Assembly: GCA_902591025.1 (NCBI GenBank)
Contig: CACIZB010000001.1
Location: 124,001-188,000, forward strand
DNA length: 64,000 bases
Source: an uncultured Pelagibacteraceae bacterium
GTDB lineage: Bacteria > Pseudomonadota > Alphaproteobacteria > Pelagibacterales > Pelagibacteraceae
Reading direction: 5' to 3'
This document shows positions 33,755 through 44,168 of this stretch, piece by piece (the first letter of the stretch is position 1; each line of letters begins with the position of its first letter). The position numbers were made by a program, and so were the translations under genes. The notes under the pieces are model-generated. The model made no database searches. It was not told the DNA's origin and worked only from the letters and a program-made list of their open reading frames with translations.

Positions 33755-34783
33755 TTATTTCCAACCAGCAGCTGTCATTACTTCTACTGCAGCAGCTTGA
33801 TTTTTTCCGTAAGAAGCTAGCTTAGTTTTCATATCTTGTTTAAAATCTAAACCTAAGTTGTTTACTACTAATGGACTTGGTGAAACACCATCAATCATAG
33901 GAAACTCAAAAGTATTATTTGTAAAATGCTCCTGAGACTGCGGAGTTAGTAAAAACTCAACAAGTTTGATAGCATTAGCTTTATTAGGCGCACCTTTTAC
34001 TAAAGCTGCACAACTGACATTCATGTGCGTTCCTCTATCATTTTGATTAGGGAAAAAAGCTTTAACTTTCTTTGCGGCCTCTTGTTGTTCTGCACCTTTT
34101 TTACCAGACAACATAAGAGCTAAGTAATAAGTATTAGCTACAGCAATATCTGCTTCACCAGCAGCTACTGCCATTATTTGAGCCCTGTCATTACCAGTTG
34201 GTGTTCTTGCCATGTTAGAAACAACGCCTTCGGCCCACGCTGCTGTAGCAACTTTTCCATTATTTTTAATCAATGAAGCCACAAGAGATTTATTATAAAT
34301 GTTGCTAGACTTTCTTATAACTAATCTACCTTTCCATTTAGGATCAGCTAAACCTTCATAAGTCATTCCGGATAATTCAGCACCAGTAACTCTCTCTGGA
34401 GAATAATAAATTATTCTTGCTCTTTTTGCGATACCTACCCACTTGCTTGTTCTAAAACTTTTCGGAACAGCTGCCTTAATAGCTGCAGATGTTAAACCAC
34501 CCTGAAGAGTACCTTTTGCATCCATAGCACCACATCTTCCAGCATCTGCTGTGATGTAAAGATCAGCAGATGAGTCTGCACCCTCGCTGATTATTCTTTT
34601 CTCTAAAGCACCTGATTTTCCATTTATTAAGTTAACTTTAATACCAGTCATGTTAGTAAATTTGGAATAAAGCTCACCATCTGCTTTGTAATGTCTTGCG
34701 TTAAAAACATTAACTTCATTTGCAACAGAATATGCTGAAAAAAAGATAGAAGTTATTAACGCAAAAATTGATATTTTTTTCAT
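33755..34783 (-). CDS. fbpA: Iron(III) ABC transporter substrate-binding protein (FbpA/SfuA type)
   Basis: 342-residue periplasmic binding protein with signal peptide (MKKISIFALITSIFFSAYSVA). The mature start NEVNVFNARHYKAD and the adjacent tyrosines in VANTYYLALML are characteristic of the ferric-binding protein family, where Tyr pairs ligate Fe(III). DLYITADAGRC and FPNQNDRGTHMNVS are further conserved segments. It is the first gene of the operon and lies downstream of a Fur-like palindrome. In SAR11 the corresponding gene responds strongly to iron limitation. Confidence 0.94.
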   Translation of the reverse strand: MKKISIFALITSIFFSAYSVANEVNVFNARHYKADGELYSKFTNMTGIKVNLINGKSGALEKRIISEGADSSADLYITADAGRCGAMDAKGTLQGGLTSAAIKAAVPKSFRTSKWVGIAKRARIIYYSPERVTGAELSGMTYEGLADPKWKGRLVIRKSSNIYNKSLVASLIKNNGKVATAAWAEGVVSNMARTPTGNDRAQIMAVAAGEADIAVANTYYLALMLSGKKGAEQQEAAKKVKAFFPNQNDRGTHMNVSCAALVKGAPNKANAIKLVEFLLTPQSQEHFTNNTFEFPMIDGVSPSPLVVNNLGLDFKQDMKTKLASYGKNQAAAVEVMTAAGWK

Positions 34784-34822
34784 TAGTCTCCTTTATTGTT
34801 ATTTTTTCCGCATATTTGTTAA

Positions 34823-34843
34823 TGAGAATGATAACTATTCTCA
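34823..34843. promoter_or_regulatory. Fur-like iron box upstream of the iron importer
   Basis: TGAGAAT-N7-ATTCTCA is a perfect 7-base inverted repeat 40 bases upstream of the fbpA ATG, with further GATAAT-like hexamers on both sides (GATAACTATT and TGATATTGATAATCA). This is the pattern of overlapping Fur sites. Binding by Fur or another alphaproteobacterial iron regulator is inferred. Confidence 0.75.
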
Positions 34844-34907
34844 ATGATATTGATAATCAATCGCAATGATGTCGCAGTCAGAAAATCTGATTATTCTCTA
34901 ATTTTGG

Positions 34908-35798
34908 CTATGATTTCCAATCACCGATCTTACTAAACAAAAAATTCCTGAAAGCTTGAACTCTAGCGGTGTTTTTAAGAGATTGTGGATACACGAAGTG
35001 CGCCTCTGTAATGGGTCCCTCAGATTTTGGTAAAACTTTAATTAAATTATTTGAATTATCAACCAAATAATCTGGTAATGCAGCTAAGCCTACGCCAGAC
35101 TCAACCGCCAATAAAAGACCCATCACACTATTCACTTTCATTATAGATTTTCTTTTTTTTCCGTCATGCATACCAAGTTTTAAGGCCCAATCTGGATTAT
35201 AAACAGGTGAAGGAGCACCTTTACCAAAAGATATAAATTTATGTTTATTTAGATCATTAACTGTTTTTGGCATGCCATGTTTTTCTAGATATTTATTTGA
35301 ACCATAAATATGATAATTTATATCAACTAGTTTTTTTTGAATATAATTTAGTTGTTTTGGCCTTCTCATAAAAATACCAATATCTGCTTGTCTAGTACTT
35401 AAATCTAATTCTTTATCATCAAATACCAACTCAATATCAATTTCTGGATTAAGACGCATAAATTCTTGAATTCTTGGTGTCAACCAGTGAGTTCCAAAAC
35501 TTCTAACGGTTGTAATAGTTAATTTACCTGTTGGTTTATTTTTTTGATCTCCAAGGGAAGTTTCTACTTCTTTTAACTTGGTAATTACTTCATGAGCTGT
35601 TTTAAAAACGTATTCGCCATTTTCTGTAAGTGTCAATCCTCTTGCATGTCTCTCAAACAATTGAACTTTTAAATCCTGTTCTAAAGATTGAATTTGTCTA
35701 CTAATTGCTGATTGACTTAAATTTAAATTAATAGTCGCATTAGTAAAACTTCCCGCTTCAGCGACAGCATGAAAAATTTTTAATTTATCCCAGTCCAT
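34908..35798 (-). CDS. LysR family transcriptional regulator
   Basis: 296 residues: N-terminal winged helix (residues 1-62; FHAVAEAGSFTNATINLNLSQSAISRQIQSLE is the recognition region) and a periplasmic-binding-like effector domain from about 90. Its ATG overlaps the acuI stop as TAATG, so it is coexpressed with acuI; regulation of acrylate or DMSP-related genes is a reasonable guess. The gene is not divergent from its presumed target, which is unusual for LysR types. Confidence 0.92.
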   Translation of the reverse strand: MDWDKLKIFHAVAEAGSFTNATINLNLSQSAISRQIQSLEQDLKVQLFERHARGLTLTENGEYVFKTAHEVITKLKEVETSLGDQKNKPTGKLTITTVRSFGTHWLTPRIQEFMRLNPEIDIELVFDDKELDLSTRQADIGIFMRRPKQLNYIQKKLVDINYHIYGSNKYLEKHGMPKTVNDLNKHKFISFGKGAPSPVYNPDWALKLGMHDGKKRKSIMKVNSVMGLLLAVESGVGLAALPDYLVDNSNNLIKVLPKSEGPITEAHFVYPQSLKNTARVQAFRNFLFSKIGDWKS

Positions 35799-36799
35799 TA
35801 TTTATTTAAATCAACCAAAACCCTTCCGGAAATTTCCCCTTTTAATATTTTTGGATAAATTTCAACTAATTCCTCTAGACTAACTATCTGAATAGATTTT
35901 TCTAATAAATTAAAATCAATTAATTTTGCAGCTTCTCCCCATATAAATTCTCTTCTTTTAATACTACAATTAGCAGAGTCCATACCCCATAGTTTAATAC
36001 CTCTTAACATAAAGGGAATAACACTGGTATTTAGTTCATTAGTATTTGCGTTTCCGCATACTGCAATAATTCCATTTGGATTTGTTTGAACTATTGCATT
36101 GGCTAAAATTTTTCCACCTACTGTATCTACCACACCGTCCCATAAACCTTTATCAATAAGTCGTGGATCTTTATCGAATTCTGCCCTATTTACAACAGTT
36201 TTAGCACCTAAAGATTTTAAGTAATCCACTTTAGAATCTTTTCCTGTAACCGCAGTCACATTGTAACCCATTTTATTCAATGCTATTACTGCAATACTAC
36301 CAACTCCCCCTGTTGCTCCAGTTACTAAAACGTTATTTACTTTCTCACCCAACAAAATTTCTTCCCTTGCCTTTATCGCAAAAGCACTCATCAAAGAAGT
36401 AAAACCTGCTGTTCCAAGGATCATAGCTTGCTTACTTGTAAGATTTTTTGGTTTTTTTATCAAAAATTCAGCATTTACTTTAGCTAACTGGGAATATCCA
36501 CCATAAAAAATTTCACCGACTCTAAATCCTGTTAATATTACTTCATCATCCTTTTTAAATTTTGAATTCTCACTTTCTATAACCGTTCCAGAAAAATCTA
36601 TTCCTGGAATATGTGGAAATTCCTTTACTAGTCTTCCACCATTCTTCAAAATCATTCCATCTTTAAAATTTAGATCTGAATAATCGACTTTAACTGTTAC
36701 GTCACCGTGTTTAAGAAAACTCTTATCTATTGATTTAACTTCTCTACTAAACTCCTCACCTTTTTGATTTAAAATTAATGCTTTAAATTGTTCAGACAC
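35798..36799 (-). CDS. acuI: Acrylyl-CoA reductase-like zinc-free MDR oxidoreductase (AcuI/YhdH)
   Basis: 333 residues. NFKDGMILKNGGRLVKEFPHIPGIDFSGTV is the YhdH/AcuI N-terminal signature, VLVTGATGGVGSIAVIAL is the NADPH-binding Rossmann motif and the structural/catalytic zinc Cys cluster of ordinary alcohol dehydrogenases is missing. AcuI reduces toxic acrylyl-CoA to propionyl-CoA, the clean-up step of DMSP cleavage. It lies 1 base after folE and overlaps the LysR gene. Confidence 0.9.
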   Translation of the reverse strand: MSEQFKALILNQKGEEFSREVKSIDKSFLKHGDVTVKVDYSDLNFKDGMILKNGGRLVKEFPHIPGIDFSGTVIESENSKFKKDDEVILTGFRVGEIFYGGYSQLAKVNAEFLIKKPKNLTSKQAMILGTAGFTSLMSAFAIKAREEILLGEKVNNVLVTGATGGVGSIAVIALNKMGYNVTAVTGKDSKVDYLKSLGAKTVVNRAEFDKDPRLIDKGLWDGVVDTVGGKILANAIVQTNPNGIIAVCGNANTNELNTSVIPFMLRGIKLWGMDSANCSIKRREFIWGEAAKLIDFNLLEKSIQIVSLEELVEIYPKILKGEISGRVLVDLNK

Positions 36800-36800
36800 T

Positions 36801-37415
36801 TTAATCTTTTGAAATACTAATAAATCTTAAATATCTATTTTGGTAACTAAGGTCTTCTTTAAATTGACCTAAATAATAATTAGTCACAGTCGTTGCTTGC
36901 TCTTTTTTAATTCCTCTCATGGTCATACATTGGTGAGTTGAGTCAATTGTTACTGCTACTCCTTTGGCGTCTAAAGCCTCCATTAAGGTGTTCGCAATTT
37001 GCATAGTAAGTCTTTCCTGTGTTTGCAGTCTTTTTGAAAAAACCTCAACTACTCTTGCGAGTTTACTCAGACCAACCACTCTTTCTTTAGGAATATAAGC
37101 AACATGAGCTTTTCCAATTATTGGTGCCATATGATGTTCACAATGACTCTGTACAGAAATATTCTTTTGAATTACCATATCGTCATAACCCTCAACATCT
37201 CCAAAAGTTTTTTCCAATATTTGAAGTGGATCCTCTTTATATCCTTTGAAGTATTCCTTAAAAGCTTTAACAACTCTTTTTGGAGTTTCTAATAATCCTT
37301 CTCTGTTTGGATCTTCGCCCATCCAAGAAAGAATAGTTTTAAATGCTTCTTCAGCCTCAGAGTCACTAACATTTTTTAATTCTTTTTTAAGACTAGTATC
37401 TTTAACAAGTTTCAT
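36801..37415 (-). CDS. folE: GTP cyclohydrolase I
   Basis: 204-residue first enzyme of tetrahydrofolate synthesis. VQSHCEHHMAPIIGKAHVAYIP contains two zinc ligands (Cys, His) and STHQCMTMRGI the third (Cys); ETPKRVVKAF and GLSKLARVVEVFSKRLQTQERLT are standard signatures. It complements the pab genes at 3-6 kb. Divergent from hisI. Confidence 0.96.
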   Translation of the reverse strand: MKLVKDTSLKKELKNVSDSEAEEAFKTILSWMGEDPNREGLLETPKRVVKAFKEYFKGYKEDPLQILEKTFGDVEGYDDMVIQKNISVQSHCEHHMAPIIGKAHVAYIPKERVVGLSKLARVVEVFSKRLQTQERLTMQIANTLMEALDAKGVAVTIDSTHQCMTMRGIKKEQATTVTNYYLGQFKEDLSYQNRYLRFISISKD

Positions 37416-37491
37416 GCAGGGTTTTATACCTATATTTTCGTAATTTTAAAATATTTAAAATATGGCTATATGTGCTACAAAATAACTTTTT

Positions 37492-37959
37492 ATGTTCAAA
37501 AAAAGAGAGAATGTTGTTGAAATTGAAGAAGGTAATCTTCTTTCCCCTAAATTTGATAATGATGGGTTAATACCTGTTATTACTATGTGCTCAAAGACTA
37601 AAGAAATTTTAATGCATGGGTACATGAATATCGAAGCATTTAAAAAGACTATTGAAACTAAAGAAGCTCATTATTACAGCCGTTCAAGAAAAACTATTTG
37701 GCATAAAGGAAAAACTAGTGGGTTTATTCAAAAAGTTATTGAAATTAAAATTGATGATGATCAAGACTCAGTTTGGCTCACTGTTGATATTGGAGATGGA
37801 GCCAGCTGTCATGTGGGGTATCGATCATGTTTTTATAGATCAATTCCATTAGGTCCAATAGATAATGGCAGAAAAGTTGAGATGAAGTTTACGGAAAAAG
37901 AAAAGAAATTTGATCCTGAGAAAGTTTATAAAGGTCAGCCCAATCCTACTAAAATTTAA
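37492..37959 (+). CDS. hisI: Phosphoribosyl-AMP cyclohydrolase
   Basis: Monofunctional HisI of 155 residues (no fused HisE), third step of histidine synthesis. RSRKTIWHKGKTSGF and the zinc-ligand region DIGDGASCHVGYRSCFYR (two Cys, His) are clear; the metal-binding Asp in VWLTVDIGDG is present. The N-terminal 25 residues are an extension. It is followed with no gap by the DUF2237 gene. Confidence 0.95.
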   Translation: MFKKRENVVEIEEGNLLSPKFDNDGLIPVITMCSKTKEILMHGYMNIEAFKKTIETKEAHYYSRSRKTIWHKGKTSGFIQKVIEIKIDDDQDSVWLTVDIGDGASCHVGYRSCFYRSIPLGPIDNGRKVEMKFTEKEKKFDPEKVYKGQPNPTKI

Positions 37960-38334
37960 ATGAGTAAAAATCAGAAAAATGTTCTTGGAGAAAATTTAGA
38001 GGAATGTTCTTTAGATCCACTTACAGGTTGGTATAGAGATGGTTGTTGTAATACAGATGAGAATGATCATGGGGTGCATACAGTTTGTGCAAAAGTTACA
38101 ACAGAGTTTTTAGAATGGTGTAAAGAAGCTGGTAATGATTTAATTACCCCGCATCCTGAATTTGGTTTTCCTGGATTAAAAGATGGAGATGGTTGGTGTG
38201 TTTGTGCTACTTGGTATGCAAAAGCTGTTGAGGCTGGAAAAGGTTGTCCAATTTTTTTAAAAAGAACTCACGAAAATACTTTGAAGATCTTACCTATTGA
38301 AACTTTAAAAAAATTTGCAATAGATTTATCTTAG
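37960..38334 (+). CDS. DUF2237 family protein
   Basis: 124 residues matching the DUF2237 pattern throughout: NVLGENLEECSLDPLTGWYRDGCC, HTVCAKVTTEFLEW, GDGWCVCATWY and GCPIFLKRTHE. Seven Cys are present, several paired (CC, CxC). Its function is unknown; related proteins occur in bacteria and eukaryotes. It abuts hisI at its start and the convergent ETF:QO gene at its end. Confidence 0.88.
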   Translation: MSKNQKNVLGENLEECSLDPLTGWYRDGCCNTDENDHGVHTVCAKVTTEFLEWCKEAGNDLITPHPEFGFPGLKDGDGWCVCATWYAKAVEAGKGCPIFLKRTHENTLKILPIETLKKFAIDLS

Positions 38335-39954
38335 CTACATATTCCCATACTTTGGTCCGCCACCACCTTCTGGAGTAACCCACATTATATTCTGAGAAGG
38401 TTCCTTAATATCACAGGTTTTACAATGAATACAATTTTGTGAGTTAATAACAAATTTATTTATATCATTTTCTTTTTGAACCTCGTAAACTCCTGCAGGA
38501 CAATATCTTTGAGCAGGTTCATCAAATTTTTCTAATGTATAGTTTATTGGCAAATTTGGATCTTTTAGTTTTAGATGAACTAGTTGGTTATCTGTATGAT
38601 TAGTTCCTGTTAAATAAACTGAACTTGTCTTATCAAATGTAATAATATTATCTGGTTTTGGATACTCAATTTTTGGCATTTCATTAGCAGGTTTTAAAGT
38701 TTCGTGATCAGCATGTTTGTGTTTTAATGTAAAGGGAAGTTTTCCTCTAAATAATATTTGATCTATTCCTGTAAATATAATTCCCAAAATCAAACCCCAG
38801 CTAAAACTAGGTTTTACATTTCTAGCATGATACAACTCTTTATATAACCAGCTATCTTTAAATTTTTTTTCATAATCAGATAAGTTTTTACCTGAGCTAA
38901 TATGATCATTAATCGTTTCTGCTGCAATTATTCCGCTTTTCATTGCTGTATGAGATCCTTTTATTTTTGGCATATTTAATGTTCCTGCATCACAACCTAT
39001 TAATAAAGCACCAGGCATGAACATTTTGGGAAGACTCTGAAGACCGCCTTCGATAAGAGCTCTCGCACCATAAGATATTCTCTTTCCCCCTTCAATTATC
39101 TTTTTTATTGCAGGATGAGTTTTAAATCTTTGAAATTCATCGAAAGGGGATAAATGAGGGTTTTTATAATCAAGTCCTATAACGTATCCCAAAAAAACTT
39201 GTTTATTTTCTGCATGATACATAAAACTTCCACCATAAGTATTGTTATCCAGTGGCCAGCCAGCAGTATGCATCACTAGTCCTTCTTCATGTTTTTTTTC
39301 ATCAATTTCCCATATTTCCTTAAAACCAATTCCATATTGTTGAGGATCTTTATCTTTGTTAAGTTCAAACTTTTGAATTAATTGTTTACCTAGATGTCCT
39401 CTACAACCCTCAGCAAATACAGTCACTTTACCTAATAATTCAATACCTGGTTCAAAACTATCCTTTTTATCCCCATTTTTGTCAATTCCCATGTCTTGTG
39501 TAGCTACACCTCTGACTGATCCATCTTCGTTATATAAAATTTCACTAGCTGGAAAGCCTGGGAAAATTTCAACACCTAAGGTCTCAGCTTGTTCAGCAAG
39601 CCATCTGCATAAATTTGCGAGACTAATGATATAATTATTATGGTTCTTTTGAACTGCGGGCAAAAGCCAAGTTGGCCAATTTAGTGATTTATTTTTACCT
39701 AGAAACAAAAATTTTTCTTTTGTCACTTTTGTTTTAATTGGAGAGTCTAATTCCCTCCAGTTAGGTATTAATTCATCTAAAGCTCTTGTTTCAAAAACAT
39801 TACCACTCAATATATGTGCACCAATTTCTGATGCTTTTTCTAAAACACAAACATTTAAATTTGAGTTTAGTTGTTTCAATTTAATTGCTGTTGTTAAACC
39901 TGAAGGTCCTCCACCTACAATAACTACATCATATTCCATTGACTCTTTAGTCAT
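38335..39954 (-). CDS. Electron transfer flavoprotein-ubiquinone oxidoreductase
   Basis: Membrane-bound 539-residue enzyme that oxidises reduced ETF and reduces ubiquinone. The N-terminal VVIVGGGPSGLTTAIKL binds FAD. The C-terminal NCIHCKTCDIKEPSQNIMWVTPEGGGGP holds the 4Fe-4S cysteines of the family, with a fourth Cys in YCPAGVYEV. A second possible start at the sixth codon (MEYDVV) fits the family equally well. It closes the operon beginning with dimethylglycine dehydrogenase, 22 bases after etfA. Confidence 0.95.
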   Translation of the reverse strand: MTKESMEYDVVIVGGGPSGLTTAIKLKQLNSNLNVCVLEKASEIGAHILSGNVFETRALDELIPNWRELDSPIKTKVTKEKFLFLGKNKSLNWPTWLLPAVQKNHNNYIISLANLCRWLAEQAETLGVEIFPGFPASEILYNEDGSVRGVATQDMGIDKNGDKKDSFEPGIELLGKVTVFAEGCRGHLGKQLIQKFELNKDKDPQQYGIGFKEIWEIDEKKHEEGLVMHTAGWPLDNNTYGGSFMYHAENKQVFLGYVIGLDYKNPHLSPFDEFQRFKTHPAIKKIIEGGKRISYGARALIEGGLQSLPKMFMPGALLIGCDAGTLNMPKIKGSHTAMKSGIIAAETINDHISSGKNLSDYEKKFKDSWLYKELYHARNVKPSFSWGLILGIIFTGIDQILFRGKLPFTLKHKHADHETLKPANEMPKIEYPKPDNIITFDKTSSVYLTGTNHTDNQLVHLKLKDPNLPINYTLEKFDEPAQRYCPAGVYEVQKENDINKFVINSQNCIHCKTCDIKEPSQNIMWVTPEGGGGPKYGNM

Positions 39955-39976
39955 AAATATTTTTTTACAGATTTTA

Positions 39977-40930
39977 TTATTTTTGTATAGTGTTTAATTT
40001 ATTTAATTCCTCTAGAAATTTGGGAAGTGCCTCAAAAAGATCAGCTTCTAGACCATAATCAGCAACACTAAAAATTGGAGCTTCACCATCCTTGTTAATT
40101 GCTACGATTACTTTACTTTCTTTCATTCCTGCTAAATGTTGAATTGCTCCAGAGATACCAACAGCTATATATAAATCAGGTACAACAACTTTGCCAGTTT
40201 GCCCTACCTGATGATCATTTGTTATATAACCAGCATCAACAGCAGCTCTAGATGCTCCGATTGCTGCATTAAGTTTATCTGCTACCGCAGTTATTAATTT
40301 GAAATTTTCACCACTTTGCATTCCTCTACCACCTGAAATAACAACTCTTGCAGTTCCAAGTTCAGGTCTATCAGATTTAATTTCCTCTTTTTTGATAAAT
40401 TTTGATAAGTTTGTAGAGTCTCCAACTTCACCAGTTTGTATTTCAGCAGATCCACCTGTGGTTGGTGCTGGATCAAATGATGTCGGTCTTATGGTTATAC
40501 ATTTAATTTTGTCAGAACTTTTTACTGTTGCAAATGCATTTCCTGCATAAATTGGTCTTAAGAAAGTATCTGAGCTTATAACTTTAGTTATATCACTTAC
40601 TTGAGAAACATCTAACAAAGCCGCTATACGGGGCATTAAATTTTTTCCAAACGTATTAGCTGAACACATTATATGCGAATAATCTTTTGATAAATTGATT
40701 ATTGCGGATGTGTAATTTTCAGCTAAATAATTTTCATAAATAGTGTCGTTGATATGTACCACCTTTTTGACATTTGGCACTTCAGAAACTGATTTGGCAA
40801 CACTATCAGAGTTATGTCCTAAAACTAAAACATGAACGTCTTCATTTATTTTTGAAGCTGCTGTAATGGCATTCAAAGTAAAGGGTTTTAGTTCTTTATT
40901 ATTATGTTCTGAAATTAATAAAACTGACAT
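39977..40930 (-). CDS. etfA: Electron transfer flavoprotein subunit alpha
   Basis: 317 residues with the alpha-subunit FAD signature near 255-290: GQTGKVVVPDLYIAVGISG followed by AIQHLAGMKESKVIVAINKD and APIFSVADYG. SGGRGMQSGENF is the other conserved FAD-contact loop. It forms a heterodimer with EtfB, whose stop is adjacent to its start, and hands electrons to ETF:QO. Confidence 0.96.
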   Translation of the reverse strand: MSVLLISEHNNKELKPFTLNAITAASKINEDVHVLVLGHNSDSVAKSVSEVPNVKKVVHINDTIYENYLAENYTSAIINLSKDYSHIMCSANTFGKNLMPRIAALLDVSQVSDITKVISSDTFLRPIYAGNAFATVKSSDKIKCITIRPTSFDPAPTTGGSAEIQTGEVGDSTNLSKFIKKEEIKSDRPELGTARVVISGGRGMQSGENFKLITAVADKLNAAIGASRAAVDAGYITNDHQVGQTGKVVVPDLYIAVGISGAIQHLAGMKESKVIVAINKDGEAPIFSVADYGLEADLFEALPKFLEELNKLNTIQK

Positions 40931-41680
40931 CTATATAACTTTAGCCTCATTCTTTAATTTTTGCACCAATTCTTCAACACTTGCGACTTTAATCCCAGCT
41001 TTTCTCTTTGGTGGTTCTTCAACCTTGATTTGCTCAATTCTAGGTTTTGTATCTACTCCCAAATCAGATGCATTTAATTGTTCAATTGGCTTTTTTTTTG
41101 CTTTCATGATGTTTGGCAAAGAGGCATAACGCGGTTCGTTCAATCTTAAATCACATGTTACTATGGCTGGAATATTTACCTCTATTGTTTCAAGACCCTC
41201 GTCAATCTCTCTTGTCACCTCCAATGATTTATCTTTTACATCTATTTTTGAGGCGAAAGTTGCTTGCGGCCATTTTAATAAAGCTGCCAACATTTGACCT
41301 GTTTGATTACAGTCGTCATCAATAGCTTGTTTTCCCATAAAAACTAAGTCAGGTTTTTCTTTTTCAACAATTTTTTGTAAAATTTTTGAAACTGCTAATG
41401 GTTCTATTGCACCCTCAGCTTTAACAAGTATTCCTCTGTCAGCACCAACTGCTAAAGCTTTCCTTACTGTTTCTTGAGCTTTCTCCTCTCCAACAGAAAC
41501 TGCAACTACTTCTTTTGCTTTACCAGATTCCTTTATTTTAACTGCTTCTTCGATAGCATTATCATCAGGTGGATTAGTAGACATTTTAACATTTTCAGTC
41601 ACAACACCAGAACCGTCGTCTTTTACTCTAATTTGAACATTATAATCAATAACTCTTTTTACTGCGACTAAAATTTTCAT
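40931..41680 (-). CDS. etfB: Electron transfer flavoprotein subunit beta
   Basis: 249 residues. [19 protein letters not shown] is the beta-subunit start, [31 protein letters not shown] is the AMP/docking region, and [13 protein letters not shown] contains the conserved anchor for dehydrogenase recognition. The ATG overlaps the dimethylglycine dehydrogenase stop as TAATG, which couples the ETF directly to that enzyme. Confidence 0.96.
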   Translation of the reverse strand: MKILVAVKRVIDYNVQIRVKDDGSGVVTENVKMSTNPPDDNAIEEAVKIKESGKAKEVVAVSVGEEKAQETVRKALAVGADRGILVKAEGAIEPLAVSKILQKIVEKEKPDLVFMGKQAIDDDCNQTGQMLAALLKWPQATFASKIDVKDKSLEVTREIDEGLETIEVNIPAIVTCDLRLNEPRYASLPNIMKAKKKPIEQLNASDLGVDTKPRIEQIKVEEPPKRKAGIKVASVEELVQKLKNEAKVI

Positions 41681-44112
41681 TAGGCTCTTAACAACTTGTT
41701 TTCACTATCATATGGACTTTCCTCGAGAATTGTAGCCTCATACATTTTTCCAAGAATATCGACTTTAAGTTTTTCACCTACATTAGCAAGATCAGGTTTA
41801 ACCATTGCTAGAGCAATTGATTTATCAAGTCTAAAACCATATTCACCTCCAGTAGCTCTACCAACAACTTTATCGTCTTTATATATCGGATTATTTCCTA
41901 GCACATCTGAGTCAGTTGTATCATGAACTTCAAGTGTAACTAATTTATTATCAAAGCCTTTTTCTCTCCACTTATTTAAAGCTTCGAGGCCTATAAAGTT
42001 TCCTTTATTTGGATGAACAAATCTATCTAAGCCAGATTCGTATGGAGAGTACTCTATTGACAATTCTGTACCCACCAACTTATAAGACTTTTCTATTCTT
42101 AAACTGTTCATAGCCCTGATGCCAAAAGGTTTAATTCCTAAATCTTTACCTGCTTCCATTAATTTATCAAAAATATGATTTTGATATTCAATCGGGTGAT
42201 GTAACTCCCATCCTAATTCCCCCACAAAATTTACTCTCATTGCATTTACAGGTGCGTATCCCACATTCACATTTTTAGCAGTAAGCCACTTAAAGTTTTC
42301 ATTTGAATAATCATCAGTTGAAACCCTTTGCATTAGTTCCCTTGCTTTAGGGCCCGCAACAACCAACACTCCATTACTATTTGTCAGATCTTCAAATATG
42401 ACCGAACCATCAGTCGGCATCCATTTCTGTATCCAATCATGATCTAATCTTAAATTCGCTCCAGCTGATACAAGATAATAACTATTTTCTGCTTCTTTCA
42501 TTATTGTAAATTCAGAATGGACACCTCCCTTAGTATTAAGTGCATGACATAGATTTATTCTGCCAATCTTTTTTGGTAATTTATTCGCAACTAAATAATC
42601 CAAAAATTCCTCTGCTTTAGGACCTTTAATTCTACATTTTGCAAAAGCAGTCATATCTAAAAGACCAACATTTTTTTTTACATTTTCACACTCTTTTTTT
42701 ATTGCATCAAACCATTTAGATCTTCTAAAAGACCAATCATCTTTTTGCTCCATACCATCCGTTGCAAAAAAATTTGGTCTCTCCCACCCAAACTTTTGTC
42801 CAAAGACAGCTCCTAATTTTTTCATTCGCTCATAACATGGTGAGGTTCTAAGAGGTCTTGCCGCTGGTCTTTCTTCGTCAGGATAATGAATAATAAAAAC
42901 ATGGCTGTAAGCTTCCTCATTCTTTGCTTTTAAATAAGACTTTGTTGCGTAATTACCGTAACGTCTTGGTTCAACTCCAAGCATATCGATAGTAGGTTCT
43001 CCATCAATAATCCACTCTGCTAATTGCCAACCAGCACCACCAGCTGCAGTAATACCGAAGCTGTGGCCTTCGTTGATCCAGAAATTTTTAAGTCCCCAGG
43101 CGGGTCCAACTATTGGATTACCATCTGGTGTATAACAAATTGCCCCATTATATACTTTTTTAACACCGACTTCTCCAAAAGCGGGTACACGATGTATTGC
43201 TCCTTCAATATGAGGTGCAAGTCTATCCAGATCTTCTTGAAACAATTCGTATTCTGAATTTTTAGATGGACCTTCGACATAACAAGCTGGTGCACCATCT
43301 TCGTATGGACCTAAAATTAATCCACCAGCCTCTTCTCTCATGTACCATCTGCTATCACTATCTCTTAATACACCCATTTCAGGAAGACCTTCTTTTTTTC
43401 TTTTTTGTATTGCTGGATGTGGTTCAGTAACAATGTACTGATGTTCAACAGGTATGACTGGAATATCTAGACCAACCATCTCTCCTGTTTGCCGTGCAAA
43501 ATTTCCTGAGCAAGAAATTACATGTTCGCACTCAATTGAACCTTTGTCAGTTTCTACTACCCATCCATCTTTATTCTGTCTCATTGATAAAACAGTTGTA
43601 TTCCTGTAAATTTCAGCTCCTCTATTTCTTGCTCCAGTTGCTAAAGCTTGTGTTAAATCTGCTGGTTGTATGTATCCATCTTCTGGATGTTGGATAGCTC
43701 CAATTAAATCATCTGTATGACACAAGGGCCAAATTTCTTTCACTTGTTTAGGAGTTAAAAACTTTACATCGACTCCAATTGTTTTTGCTACTCCAGCGTA
43801 TTGATGATATTCATCCATTCTATCTTTAGTACTGGCTAAACGAATATTTGAAACCACACTAAAGCCGACATTTTTCCCTGTCTCTTCCTCTAATGTTTTA
43901 TAAAGATTAACTGCATATTTATGAAGCTGACCTACAGAGTAACTCATATTAAATAGTGGTAATAATCCCGCTGCATGCCAAGTAGAGCCTGATGTAAGCT
44001 CTTTTCTCTCAATTAAAACAACATCAGACCAACCTTTTTTTGCTAAATGGTAAAGCGCACTAACTCCAACAACACCTCCACCAACTACAACTACTTTTGT
44101 TTTACTTTTCAT
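41680..44112 (-). CDS. Dimethylglycine dehydrogenase-like FAD/tetrahydrofolate enzyme
   Basis: 810 residues in two halves. Residues 1-430 are a DAO-type FAD domain ([22 protein letters not shown], then [11 protein letters not shown], where the His would hold covalent FAD). Residues about 440-810 are a GcvT-type folate domain. Such enzymes oxidise dimethylglycine or sarcosine and pass the methyl carbon to tetrahydrofolate as 5,10-methylene-THF. Dimethylglycine and sarcosine dehydrogenases cannot be separated by eye. Coupling to etfB, etfA and ETF:QO gives the electron path to the quinone pool. Confidence 0.88.
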   Translation of the reverse strand: MKSKTKVVVVGGGVVGVSALYHLAKKGWSDVVLIERKELTSGSTWHAAGLLPLFNMSYSVGQLHKYAVNLYKTLEEETGKNVGFSVVSNIRLASTKDRMDEYHQYAGVAKTIGVDVKFLTPKQVKEIWPLCHTDDLIGAIQHPEDGYIQPADLTQALATGARNRGAEIYRNTTVLSMRQNKDGWVVETDKGSIECEHVISCSGNFARQTGEMVGLDIPVIPVEHQYIVTEPHPAIQKRKKEGLPEMGVLRDSDSRWYMREEAGGLILGPYEDGAPACYVEGPSKNSEYELFQEDLDRLAPHIEGAIHRVPAFGEVGVKKVYNGAICYTPDGNPIVGPAWGLKNFWINEGHSFGITAAGGAGWQLAEWIIDGEPTIDMLGVEPRRYGNYATKSYLKAKNEEAYSHVFIIHYPDEERPAARPLRTSPCYERMKKLGAVFGQKFGWERPNFFATDGMEQKDDWSFRRSKWFDAIKKECENVKKNVGLLDMTAFAKCRIKGPKAEEFLDYLVANKLPKKIGRINLCHALNTKGGVHSEFTIMKEAENSYYLVSAGANLRLDHDWIQKWMPTDGSVIFEDLTNSNGVLVVAGPKARELMQRVSTDDYSNENFKWLTAKNVNVGYAPVNAMRVNFVGELGWELHHPIEYQNHIFDKLMEAGKDLGIKPFGIRAMNSLRIEKSYKLVGTELSIEYSPYESGLDRFVHPNKGNFIGLEALNKWREKGFDNKLVTLEVHDTTDSDVLGNNPIYKDDKVVGRATGGEYGFRLDKSIALAMVKPDLANVGEKLKVDILGKMYEATILEESPYDSENKLLRA

Positions 44113-44168
44113 TATTTGATTTCTACTAAATTTTTATTCATTTCGAAACAAAATTGTACCAAAGTGTA

